Assembly (NCBI GenBank): GCA_001798185.1
Contig: MGRM01000009.1
Span: 149,745-213,744 of the forward strand
Origin: Deltaproteobacteria bacterium RIFCSPHIGHO2_02_FULL_44_16
Lineage (GTDB): Bacteria; UBA10199; 2-02-FULL-44-16
DNA length: 64,000 nucleotides
Reading direction: 5' to 3'
The stretch's first letter is position 1, and every line of letters begins with the position of its first letter. The translations under genes and the position numbers were made by a program. Positions 16,803 through 24,649 of the stretch are shown piece after piece. The notes under the pieces are model-generated. The model was given only the letters and a program-made list of their open reading frames with translations, was not told the DNA's origin and searched no databases.

Positions 16803-16868
16803 TGAAAAAAAATGAAACCTACATCATCTCATCCCCTGCGACGTCACAGCGTGGTAAAAAAAATTATG
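16803..16868 (+). pseudogene. Deletion remnant of a GNAT gene
   Basis: The left part (AAAAAATGAAACCTACATCAT) matches the start of the GNAT gene at 14537. The right part (GACGTCACAGCGTGGTA then AAAAAAATT) matches its last codons at 15048-15078. The middle ~500 bases are missing. The two copies therefore flank the yhcG-type gene as a broken direct repeat. Confidence 0.7.
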
Positions 16869-16869
16869 A

Positions 16870-18246
16870 TTACTGCACTTGTTCAGGAATTGGATCTTGA
16901 ATGTTTGCGAGGAAATATTTTCGGAAAGTAATAAAGGTGTAAAGAACGAGAAAAAAAGCACTCACACCAATCACGGCATAATAGAGATTTTCTTTAATCG
17001 CTCCGTTTTTATCGTCCCACATGAGACCAACAAAAAAAGGAAAGAAAAGAGTCAAGATAGAAGCAACTTTTTTCCTCTTTTCTCCAATGGAGAGAAGTGT
17101 CTTCGGAACCTGGCTCATCTTTTGAGCAAGACGTGCATTAAAACTTTGAAAAAGAGGAATAAGCCGTCCAAATGAAATATTAATAAAGAAAACGGCGAGG
17201 CCAAACAATCCTGTTTGCAAGAAGCCAGAGAAATGATGTGCGAAAAATAAAAGAAGACATGCTGCGCAATAGAGAACCATCTCTTTTTGAAGACTACGAA
17301 GAGATTGAGAAATATCATTTTCAATCTTTCTCTTCGGAATAAGAGAGAACGAACCGAGCACATAGGGCAACGATATTCCGCAAATCAAAACAATAAATTT
17401 TTCCTGAAGACTATAGGCGCTTCCCTCTCCTCTTATATTCGCAAGGTAAACAATAGGAATGATCGCTTCGACGAGCATGTGAATTCCATAAATGAATGAA
17501 CTCATCCAAAACATCGTACTCAGGATGGAGTGTGATTTTAAATCCAGAAATGCTTGTTCCATCACATCCGAACGTTTCGAAACTTCTTTTTTTTCCTTCT
17601 CCTCTCTCGGAAGAATACAACAAACAAGAGCCGCCAGAAAAGAACAGAATGCAGATAAAATAAAGGCGATGGTGGATGAAAGAAGAAGGGAGGCAGCAGC
17701 ACCGCTGATGAATCCGATATAGAAAAGTCCTTGCGACAAAGCAAAAACCTTATCACCTCTTTTTATCTCATCGCATTGAGCAATGAGAAACTGTTCAAAA
17801 TTTCCACTGAATAACGTAAAGGCAACAGCAAATGTGGTCATAGTTACTATGGTGCCAATCACAAGAAGCCATGCATTGGAAGTCATCATCGTGATCGTCA
17901 TAATAAGAAGAAGCGGGAAAAACCCTCGGAGAACAAAACTCATTATAAATGTCGAACGGGTTCCTCGGATATCGGCTTCAGCACCACTGGGCACTTCCAA
18001 AAAATATTCAAGAATGAAGCAAAAACCAATCGCAGCAAGACCAAGAACCGCGGGCGAAAGGTGAAACAAAGGTGCACCGGCGTCGCCAATCACCACAAGA
18101 TATGTCAGGATATAAAATCCTGTCGAAAGACCAGCGAGAAGTTTAAGAACGTAGGCAACACTTCTCGCTTGTTGACACGTGAGATGTTGTGACACTTTTT
18201 CGTTTTGAAAGAGAAGTTTTCTGAAGTCAATCGATAAATGTATCAT
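16870..18246 (-). CDS. MFS-type transporter
   Basis: About 458 residues with ~12 hydrophobic segments, for example 'LLAGLSTGFYILTYLVVIG', 'AVLGLAAIGFCFILEYFLEVPSGAEADIRGTRSTF' (an MFS loop 2-3 region) and 'GLFYIGFISGAAASLLLSS'. A major-facilitator fold is most likely; the substrate is unknown. I favour the ATG at 18246; the frame is open to an ATG at 18321, but that stretch contains an AGCGTTTTTT/AAAAAACGCT inverted repeat better suited to a leader. It is divergent from the coiled-coil gene at 18405. Confidence 0.8.
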   Translation of the reverse strand: MIHLSIDFRKLLFQNEKVSQHLTCQQARSVAYVLKLLAGLSTGFYILTYLVVIGDAGAPLFHLSPAVLGLAAIGFCFILEYFLEVPSGAEADIRGTRSTFIMSFVLRGFFPLLLIMTITMMTSNAWLLVIGTIVTMTTFAVAFTLFSGNFEQFLIAQCDEIKRGDKVFALSQGLFYIGFISGAAASLLLSSTIAFILSAFCSFLAALVCCILPREEKEKKEVSKRSDVMEQAFLDLKSHSILSTMFWMSSFIYGIHMLVEAIIPIVYLANIRGEGSAYSLQEKFIVLICGISLPYVLGSFSLIPKRKIENDISQSLRSLQKEMVLYCAACLLLFFAHHFSGFLQTGLFGLAVFFINISFGRLIPLFQSFNARLAQKMSQVPKTLLSIGEKRKKVASILTLFFPFFVGLMWDDKNGAIKENLYYAVIGVSAFFLVLYTFITFRKYFLANIQDPIPEQVQ

Positions 18247-18371
18247 TGTCAGCAATACCTTCGCATGGGATAAAAACTGTAGCGTTTTTTTACCAAACGA
18301 TAAAAAACGCTCCACTTTCATTTTTGCAACTCATTGATTTTCTGGAATTAAGCACATGGCATCACTTTTGC

Positions 18372-18392
18372 TTTGTCTGTTTGACAGACAAA
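18372..18392. promoter_or_regulatory. Perfect inverted repeat before an AGGAGG site
   Basis: TTTGTCTGT-TTG-ACAGACAAA: 9-bp perfect arms and a 3-nt loop, ending 2 bases before the AGGAGG of the gene at 18405. It could be an operator or a leader hairpin controlling access to the ribosome-binding site; it lies in a 158-base divergent intergenic region. Confidence 0.5.
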
Positions 18393-18404
18393 AGGAGGAG
18401 TGCC

Positions 18405-18737
18405 ATGAGTGATCTTAAGAAAGAAATCAAACAGGAAATCATGAAAGACATGGAACACTTAGTGGGAATTATTACGGAAGCCTTTGATCATAAAGTAGGT
18501 CTTATTGTCGAAGGCATGCAAAGCATGAGGGATGAGCTTAGGCGAGAAATTCGTGATGGGCTGCGAGAAGTAAACTCACGTATTGATTTAACTCAAATTG
18601 CGTTAAGGGAAATTGCTTCTCAAGGCCGTGAAAATCGAGCTGCTATTGGCCGCCTCGAGCTTCGTTTTGACGAAATGGATGCACGCATCACGCGCAATGA
18701 ACGCCACATCACTGCACTTCAATCAGCAAGTTCATGA
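18405..18737 (+). CDS. Short coiled-coil protein
   Basis: 110 residues, almost wholly helical and charged: 'DLKKEIKQEIMKDMEHLVGIITEAFDHKVGLIVEGM' then heptads to 'RLELRFDEMDARITRNERHITAL'. The start at 18405 has a textbook AAGGAGG site. The stop overlaps the start of the solute-binding gene (ATGA), suggesting a functional link. Such proteins are common as unnamed helical partners; the function is unknown. Confidence 0.75.
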   Translation: MSDLKKEIKQEIMKDMEHLVGIITEAFDHKVGLIVEGMQSMRDELRREIRDGLREVNSRIDLTQIALREIASQGRENRAAIGRLELRFDEMDARITRNERHITALQSASS

Positions 18738-20114
18738 AAAAAACTGATTTGATCACTGTTGGAGTTTTAGGAAATGTACCAACTTTTTTTGGGAAAGAAG
18801 CTACAGGTTACACCATTGATCTTCTCTCTGGTGCTGTTCTTGGCCGTCTCATCTATGTTGACAATAAAACCGGGAAAATAGCTGGAGGAATATTAGAATC
18901 GGTAACTTCTCCTGATCGAGGAAAGACCTGGCTTCTCACACTTCATGAAGGACAGAAATTTCACGATGGGAGTAAGGTCACGATCGAAGATGTTGAATTT
19001 GCTTTTGGCCATATTCTGAGTTGTCCCTACGGCACACCAGACCAATCGCTCTTGGAAAGCATCGAAGGATCAAAAGAAATACCAACAAAATATTGCGGGC
19101 TCATTGATCACTTCAAATTCAGCAAGTTCAGGGAGTCATTTTGCATGGAAACACTATCCGATCGGAACAGGACCTTATAAAATTATTGCTGTTGAAGATG
19201 AGAGCCTTCTCCTCGAGAAGAATGATGACTGCAACATTTTAAATGTGTCGCTCTCTTCAGCTCCTCGGCACATTCGGTTAACAACTTCTGGAAAAGATCT
19301 TGATCGTTGTGATGTTGTGCTTGGGGGAAAAATACCAAAAGAGAATCCCAATCCAAATATTCTTCACACCATTCAAACAGGAATAACCGAAGCAATCTTT
19401 GGACTTTATTTTCATTTCGATGCTCCGCTCGTTCAAAACGAAAAATTTCGGAAAGCCCTTTCGCCCGCCATCAATCGTCAAGAACTCTTTTCAGACGAAG
19501 AGAATCTCTCGCTCACGCATACCATGATTCCGCGACAGTTTCGAAAGAAGAAATATCTTTTTCCAGAACCAGAATACAATCCTCAAAAAGCGCGCATGCT
19601 TTTTAAGGAAATGATTCAACAGTACAATGTTTCAAAACTCATTGTTCCAGATCGGAATCCAACCGCTTCACCGTGGAAACAAAAACTTGAGCGACATCTC
19701 AATGACCTCGGACTTCCTGTAGAATTTCAATATGGAAAAAACATTGCGAATTATGATTCTCAAACGAAAACCATGATCCCCTTTTCTGTTTTGGGTTTCA
19801 TCCCAAGTGTTTTCACTGCAGCCCCTATTTTTAAAGTTTTTCAATCAGGTGGTGGATGGGTGTCGCGTCTTCCTGAAAAAGATCATCTTTACGATGATCT
19901 TGTCTCCAAAGGTTTGCAGCTCCCCATTGAAGAACAAGATGGCTCTGTCATCAAATTACAGCATCGATTTTTAGAAAAAGTCTATGCTCTCCCTCTTTAC
20001 GAAACAAAACTCCTTTTCTTTTCAAACCCAAAAACCATCAAAACGCTCCACCCTGAGAAACAAAACTTAAGTTTCCGAATGAAACTCGTAGAACCGCTTA
20101 AAACTCCGAATTGA
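18734..20114 (+). pseudogene. Family 5 solute-binding-type protein, frameshifted
   Basis: Two adjacent frames together make one SBP_bac_5 (oligopeptide-binding) protein. The first (18734-19180) has 'WLLTLHEGQKFHDGSKVTIEDVEFAFGHIL'; the second (to 20114, in the +1 frame from about 19104) continues with 'HYPIGTGPYKI', the next family motif, and 'FHFDAPLVQNEKFRKALSPAINRQEL'. The segment between the motifs is also shorter than usual, so an internal loss is likely. There is no signal peptide (MKKTDLITVGVLG), which is odd for a periplasmic binding protein; an SgrR-like cytoplasmic role is possible. No slippery heptamer was obvious, so a real frameshift or sequencing error is preferred to programmed shifting. 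Confidence 0.75.
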
Positions 20115-20148
20115 CAATCTTCACGGAGCATGTGAGGAAGCTTCCTCC

Positions 20149-20433
20149 ATGACTCTCCTTACCATTGAGGCTCTCAAAAAAGAATTTCCGGAACTTGCCT
20201 ACACACCACAGTCAACAGTGGAACCAAACTGGGCATGTTTTTGGTTTCCCTTATCGAGCGGTCCATGCGCTGGAAATTATGCGGTCGACCTTGATGGCGA
20301 CCATGCCGTTGATTACTATATTGATGCGCAGTCAGATCAATGGAAAGCTATTACCGCTGACGCTCCCTATCGCATGCCTTCCCATGCTCTTGCGCTTGCC
20401 GTGGCTGATGGCCTTTTCACACTTTGGTTCTAA
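20149..20433 (+). CDS. Hypothetical 94-residue protein
   Basis: A small acidic protein, MTLLTIEALKKEFPELAYTP..., with 'GNYAVDLDGDHAVDYYIDAQ' and 'APYRMPSHALALAVADGLF'. No family was recognised. The start has a GAGGAAG site within the palindrome GAGGAAGCTTCCTC just upstream. A 90-residue ORF in another frame covers the same bases and is judged a shadow. Support comes from the ribosome-binding site and the lack of another use for the interval. Confidence 0.5.
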   Translation: MTLLTIEALKKEFPELAYTPQSTVEPNWACFWFPLSSGPCAGNYAVDLDGDHAVDYYIDAQSDQWKAITADAPYRMPSHALALAVADGLFTLWF

Positions 20434-20506
20434 ATAAAAACCGTTATCCGTATGTTTAAAAAATGCTGGTGCTTGACTTTCCTGACACATTCGCAAAAGT
20501 TGCCTT

Positions 20507-21388
20507 ATGCTGAAAACAAATAAAGATCGTCTCGTCCAAATTTCGACTGAAGGAAAAGTTGCACCCTCTGTTGTCTGGATGAACACCGTCGGACGCGATG
20601 GGAAAATACGCAATCTTCCGGCCTGTGGTGGCATTACGTATAATGTTCTCGTCGGAGATTCTGCTTTTGGTTGGGCGGCAGATCATCTGGAGCCAGCTGT
20701 TTCAGCCGTGGTCGATCCTAAAAGTCGAAGCGATAAATTTAACACCTCGTTTAATTTTCTCTGCTGCGCCGGAAATAAAGCACATGTGATTTCCGGAAAA
20801 GCAGAAGGAGAAATCGGAACGGTCATTGGAACGCATGGTGGCGTAGAACATGTCATGATCGATTTTCCTCTGAAGACGCTTGAGAAAATGGCAGAGGGAG
20901 ATCGTATTCACGTACGGGCCTATGGGCAAAGCCTTGAGCTCACGGACTATCCTACGATCGCGTGTATGTCGCTCGACCCACATCTGCTTGAAAAAATGAA
21001 AATCAAAGAGAAGAAAAAGAAAATTGAAATTCCTGTTGCCGCCATTGTTCCGGGAAAGCTGATGGGTTCAGGACTTGGAGTGGCAAATGTTCACACAGCT
21101 GATTACGATATTATGACTGGCGATGAAGCAGCCCTCAAAGAACATAAACTGACTAATCTCAAACTCGGCGATATTGTCGCTGTCACTGATATGGATGCTG
21201 CTTACGGCTGGCACTACTTTCAAGGGGCGGTCATGATCGGCATTATTATTCACGGCGATTCATTCTTAGCTGGCCACGGTCCCGGAGTGACAACGATTAT
21301 GAATAGCACCGTTGGCGATATCATTCCGGTCCTCCATAAAGAAGCAAATATTGGAAAATATTTTGGACTTGGGAGATATCGGAAATAA
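20507..21388 (+). CDS. DUF4438 protein
   Basis: A 293-residue member of DUF4438, a family of unknown function with solved thermophile structures. Motifs: 'CGGITYNVLVGDSAFGWAADH' and 'EPAVSAV', then 'GKVIGTHGGVEHVM'-like 'GTVIGTHGGVEHVMIDF', and 'AAIVPGKLMGSGLG' with 'HGDSFLAGHGPGVTTIM'. It is followed after 9 bases by the thioredoxin-like gene, on the same strand, with a strong AAGGAG between them, so the two form a small operon. Confidence 0.88.
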   Translation: MLKTNKDRLVQISTEGKVAPSVVWMNTVGRDGKIRNLPACGGITYNVLVGDSAFGWAADHLEPAVSAVVDPKSRSDKFNTSFNFLCCAGNKAHVISGKAEGEIGTVIGTHGGVEHVMIDFPLKTLEKMAEGDRIHVRAYGQSLELTDYPTIACMSLDPHLLEKMKIKEKKKKIEIPVAAIVPGKLMGSGLGVANVHTADYDIMTGDEAALKEHKLTNLKLGDIVAVTDMDAAYGWHYFQGAVMIGIIIHGDSFLAGHGPGVTTIMNSTVGDIIPVLHKEANIGKYFGLGRYRK

Positions 21389-21397
21389 GGAGATCTT

Positions 21398-21949
21398 ATG
21401 GCGCTCACAGAATCAAAAGAGATCATGATCGGAACAAAGGCACCGAGCTTTAAACTCAAAGGTGTTGATGGGAAAATACATTCCTTTGAAGAGATCTCGA
21501 AAGGAAAAAAAGCAACGGTCGTCATGTTCATCTGCAATCACTGTCCTTATGTGAAAGCTTATTTCGATCGTCTCATTGCGTTGACGCATGAATACCAGAA
21601 GAAAGAGACAGCGTTTGTCGGAATCAATTCAAACGATGAAACCAATTATCCCGATGATTCGTTCGAAAAGATGGTGACGCTTGCCAAGCGCAAAGAGCTT
21701 CCGTTTCTCTATCTTCGCGATCACGATCAACAGGTCGCGAAAGCTTATGATGCCGTTTGTACACCTGAGGTATATGTTGCAGATTCGACAAACATCATTC
21801 GTTATCATGGCGGCATTGACGATAGTTGGGATAACGTGTCGAACGTCACGAAGCACTATCTCAAAAATGCTCTCGACGACATTCTTGCAAACCGAACGAT
21901 CCAAGAACCGACCCCTCACGCGATGGGCTGTTCAATTAAATGGGCGTAA
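21398..21949 (+). CDS. Thioredoxin-fold (AhpC/TSA-like) protein
   Basis: A 183-residue peroxiredoxin/thioredoxin-fold protein. 'KAPSFKLKGVDGKIHSFEEI' opens the fold, 'VVMFICNHCPYVKAYFDRL' carries the CxxC-like active site (CNHC), and 'TPEVYVADSTNIIRYHGGIDD' has the cis-proline region. The C-terminal 'HAMGCSIKW' is characteristic of this CNHCPYV subfamily. There is no signal peptide, so it is probably cytoplasmic. The start has AAGGAG. Confidence 0.9.
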   Translation: MALTESKEIMIGTKAPSFKLKGVDGKIHSFEEISKGKKATVVMFICNHCPYVKAYFDRLIALTHEYQKKETAFVGINSNDETNYPDDSFEKMVTLAKRKELPFLYLRDHDQQVAKAYDAVCTPEVYVADSTNIIRYHGGIDDSWDNVSNVTKHYLKNALDDILANRTIQEPTPHAMGCSIKWA

Positions 21950-22154
21950 TCTGACATCCAGGTTGGTTCCTTCCTAGACTTCTCCTTTTTCTCGTGTAAA
22001 ATGCAGTCGGAGACTTTTTATCGCATGATGAGAGCGGAATACCCAAAAAAGAGCTGACACGTAAAAAAACACAAATGATAACAAAGTATTACATCTTCTT
22101 CTCTTGGCATTCTTTTTGCTCTTCTTATGAAGCATAAGGGGAAAGGCAGGTTTC

Positions 22155-24254
22155 ATGAAGTATATTCTTTCTCGATTTTTCTTATTGGTCTTTTTCATTC
22201 TCATTGTGGTTGTGGCCCTTGAAACCCAAACAAATGCTCAGCTTCGCTTTGTCGAAACCCAAACAAATTTTCAGCCTACTGTCGCGTATGAAGTTAATAC
22301 ACGCGATGACATCGCGCTAGCAGACCTCGACCAAGGCTTTTCTTGTTTTGATTCTGGACCAACGTGCAGTCTTCGCGCTGCTATCGAAAGAGCTAATGCC
22401 GATACTTCGAGTAACTCTATTACGATTACGTTTAAAAATAATGGTGTTCATACATTACGTTTAGGTATCGGCAGTGGAGGAGCAGAAGTAGGAGATCTCG
22501 ATATCACACGCAACCTCACGATTCATGGAAATGGACCGCAAAATACCATTATTGAAGGTTCCCAATTGCATGATCGTCTTTTTGAAATGAGTGGAAATAT
22601 TGATGTCACCATCGAAAACCTTACACTTCGTAACGATAGTGAAGTAGCAATTGGCGGCTGTATTCTCAATCGTATTAGTGGTTATCGATCCACAAATCCT
22701 GGAAAACTCACCCTTCGCAATGTCGTCATCACGGGATGTCAAGGTGGAGCCGGTGGTGCTATTGCGAACTATGGTGCACTTGTCATCGAATCAAGCACAC
22801 TGAAGTTTAATCACTCAGTCGGCACCGCTTTTGGAGGAGGAGCTATTCTCAACGGAGCAAATGCTGCGCTGACAATCATTCGTTCTTCTCTTCTGTCCAA
22901 TACAAGTGATGGCAAAGGTGGCGCTCTTTCCCTTGACCCACGAGCGCTTCCACCAGGAGTAACAACTCCTCAGCCACCACGAACTCCCATTACAAGCTTG
23001 ATTCTATCGAACTCAACAATTCATGGCAATCGAGCACAGGGAGACGGCGGAGGGCTTTTTCAATTTGAAGGAGTTTCTCATCTCTCTTATAGCGCTATCA
23101 CCGGAAATAACGCGCAAAGAGGAGGAGGTGTTTACATTGAAACCACTCCTACTGGCGGTTTGAGTCCTCAAATGCGACTTCATGCAACGATCATTGCAGA
23201 AAATTCAGCACAAACAGGAAGCATTGATTGCGAGGGGCTTCGAAATGGAGGAGGAACTTCCATCCTAACCTTTGGATATAATCTCTTAGGAACGATGAGT
23301 AATACAGCTTGCGCCATCGATACAACATTTGCGTCGACGCCTTCTGGAGATGTGATTGGCACCAACGCGACTCAAATTCGCTTCGCAAGTTTTATAGACA
23401 ATGGGACGATCCCACCGTTTCGGCTCTTGTCACCAGGAAGCAATGCAATTGATGCAGTCCCACAGTCAGAATGTCGACGCTTTATTTCAAGTCCGCAACA
23501 TACTCCTTTCAGCCGCAATCAAACCAACTCAGAAGATCAACGTATGGCCACACGTCCTGTTGGAAACAACTGTGATATTGGACCTGTCGAAGGATTTTGT
23601 GGTGATACCGTGACACAACCTGGAGAAGCTTGTGATGACGGCAATAGCATTAACACCGATCTTTGCACGAATGCCTGTGCTGCTCCGCGCTGTGGCGATG
23701 GATTTACTCAAGCTGGGGAAGCATGCGAGATGGGAGCTATGAATAGCAATACAACACCGAATGCCTGTCGAGTTGATTGCAGCGCGCCACGCTGTGGAGA
23801 TAATGTGATCGACAATGGAGAAGAATGTGATGATGGCAACGCTCTCAGTGGAGATGGATGCAGTAGCCTCTGTAAAACCGAAACAGCTGGAACAGGAAGT
23901 GGGAGTGGTACGGGTGGAGGCGGTTCCGTAAATGGTGGTGGAGGAAACAACAATGCTCCACGCTGTGGCGATCGACGTGTTGACAACGGTGAACAATGTG
24001 ACGACGGAAATCTCGTCAATGGCGATGGTTGTAGTCGCAGATGTCAGAACGAATCAGAAAATGGAACGGGCGATATTTCTGATCCAGATCTCGATCGCGA
24101 CATAGATCCAACACTTGCTGCAGATGAAGGTGGTTGTGGATGTCATACTAGTGCCGGACACAATACAGCGCCTCTTTTTGTCAGCTTTTTCATGCTAAGC
24201 ACCACCATTCTTTGCTTACGCCGCTATGCTGTCATGAAACGGCGAAAAAAATAA
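22155..24254 (+). CDS. CSLREA-type beta-helix surface protein with DUF4215 repeats
   Basis: A 699-residue exported protein. Signal peptide at residues 1-29. 'GPTCSLRAAIERANAD' is the CSLREA domain, followed by a right-handed beta-helix/POMP-like region ('GGAIANYGALVIESSTL', 'GGGAILNGANAALTI', 'SNSTIHGNRAQGDGGG') to about residue 470. Four DUF4215 units ('CGDG..QAGEAC', 'CGDNVIDNGEECDDGN..GDGCS') follow, then a Gly/Ser linker. The tail is a MYXO-CTERM-like sorting signal: 'GGCGCHTS', a hydrophobic span and 'RRYAVMKRRKK'. Probably anchored at the cell surface. It has a paralogue at 26915-28876. Confidence 0.88.
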   Translation: MKYILSRFFLLVFFILIVVVALETQTNAQLRFVETQTNFQPTVAYEVNTRDDIALADLDQGFSCFDSGPTCSLRAAIERANADTSSNSITITFKNNGVHTLRLGIGSGGAEVGDLDITRNLTIHGNGPQNTIIEGSQLHDRLFEMSGNIDVTIENLTLRNDSEVAIGGCILNRISGYRSTNPGKLTLRNVVITGCQGGAGGAIANYGALVIESSTLKFNHSVGTAFGGGAILNGANAALTIIRSSLLSNTSDGKGGALSLDPRALPPGVTTPQPPRTPITSLILSNSTIHGNRAQGDGGGLFQFEGVSHLSYSAITGNNAQRGGGVYIETTPTGGLSPQMRLHATIIAENSAQTGSIDCEGLRNGGGTSILTFGYNLLGTMSNTACAIDTTFASTPSGDVIGTNATQIRFASFIDNGTIPPFRLLSPGSNAIDAVPQSECRRFISSPQHTPFSRNQTNSEDQRMATRPVGNNCDIGPVEGFCGDTVTQPGEACDDGNSINTDLCTNACAAPRCGDGFTQAGEACEMGAMNSNTTPNACRVDCSAPRCGDNVIDNGEECDDGNALSGDGCSSLCKTETAGTGSGSGTGGGGSVNGGGGNNNAPRCGDRRVDNGEQCDDGNLVNGDGCSRRCQNESENGTGDISDPDLDRDIDPTLAADEGGCGCHTSAGHNTAPLFVSFFMLSTTILCLRRYAVMKRRKK

Positions 24255-24261
24255 TGTGAAA

Positions 24262-24337
24262 TGGTGGAGCAGAAGGGATTCGAACCCTCGACCCCCACGT
24301 TGCGAACGTGGTGCTCTCCCAACTGAGCTACTGCCCC
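24262..24337 (-). tRNA. tRNA-Ala (anticodon CGC)
   Basis: A complete cloverleaf on the minus strand: acceptor GGGGCAG paired with CTGCTCC, discriminator A and encoded CCA (24262-24264). D-arm GCTC/GAGC, anticodon stem CCACG/CGTGG with loop TTCGCAA, and T-arm with GTTCGAATC. It reads GCG codons. A 5' partial copy interrupted by a hairpin element lies just upstream (24353-24479). Confidence 0.95.
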
Positions 24338-24352
24338 AAAAAAATTATTTTT

Positions 24353-24479
24353 GCTCTCCCAATCCCGACGTCCGCATCAATTTTCCTCTAGAAAATTGAT
24401 TTTCGGCGTCGCGGATCCTCGATTCGGCATGCGTTTTCCTCTTGAAAAACGCGCCGAATCGGGACTGAGCTACTGCCCC
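24353..24479 (-). pseudogene. Partial tRNA-Ala interrupted in the D-loop
   Basis: The first 25 bases of tRNA-Ala (GGGGCAG, TA, D-arm) are duplicated ahead of the complete gene and separated from it by a 15-base A/T spacer. The copy is split in its D-loop (after GCTCAG) by the 102-bp element 24363-24464 with no target duplication. No 3' half of this copy is present. Confidence 0.85.
24363..24464 (-). repeat. Double-hairpin element with TCCCGA/TCGGGA ends
   Basis: Read on the minus strand: TCCCGA end; hairpin 1 GATTCGGC...GCCGAATC with inner GCGTTTT/AAAACGC; centre GAGGATCC; hairpin 2 CGACGCCG...CGGACGTCG with inner ATCAATTTTC/GAAAATTGAT; end TCGGGA. The ends and the ATCGAGGATCC centre match the element at 35758-35933 in tRNA-Val. 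Confidence 0.85.
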
Positions 24480-24500
24480 AAAAATCATTCTCAAAATCAT

Positions 24501-24543
24501 GCCGAAGTTTTGACGTAGGTTATTGCTCACCCATAACTTCGGT
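24501..24543. other. Intergenic inverted repeat upstream of the tRNA-Ala locus
   Basis: CCGAAGTT...AACTTCGG arms with about 25 bases between. It could be a terminator or leader structure. The rest of the interval 24255-24649 holds the tRNA-Ala locus; 24544-24649 shows nothing else. Confidence 0.4.
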
Positions 24544-24649
24544 CTCCCTGAGAGAAGTAAATGCGCTATATCACCTTGATCTGTAAACACAATTTTTAAA
24601 ACAGACCTCTTTCTCGCAATTGGCCTTCGAATTGCAAAAGAGTGTCTCT

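Noticed and set aside
11122-16868. tmRNA 3' end as an att site for a genomic island
   Set aside because: No second copy of the ssrA 3' end is seen downstream, and no integrase gene is present. The only shared word (ACTTATTGCAAT at ~11583 and ~15124) is short enough to be chance.
18734-20114. Programmed ribosomal frameshift in the solute-binding gene
   Set aside because: No slippery heptamer or downstream structure was seen near the frame change, and the protein also seems shortened.
20165-20437. 90-residue ORF overlapping the hypothetical at 20149
   Set aside because: Different frame with poor start; the 20149 frame has a ribosome-binding site.
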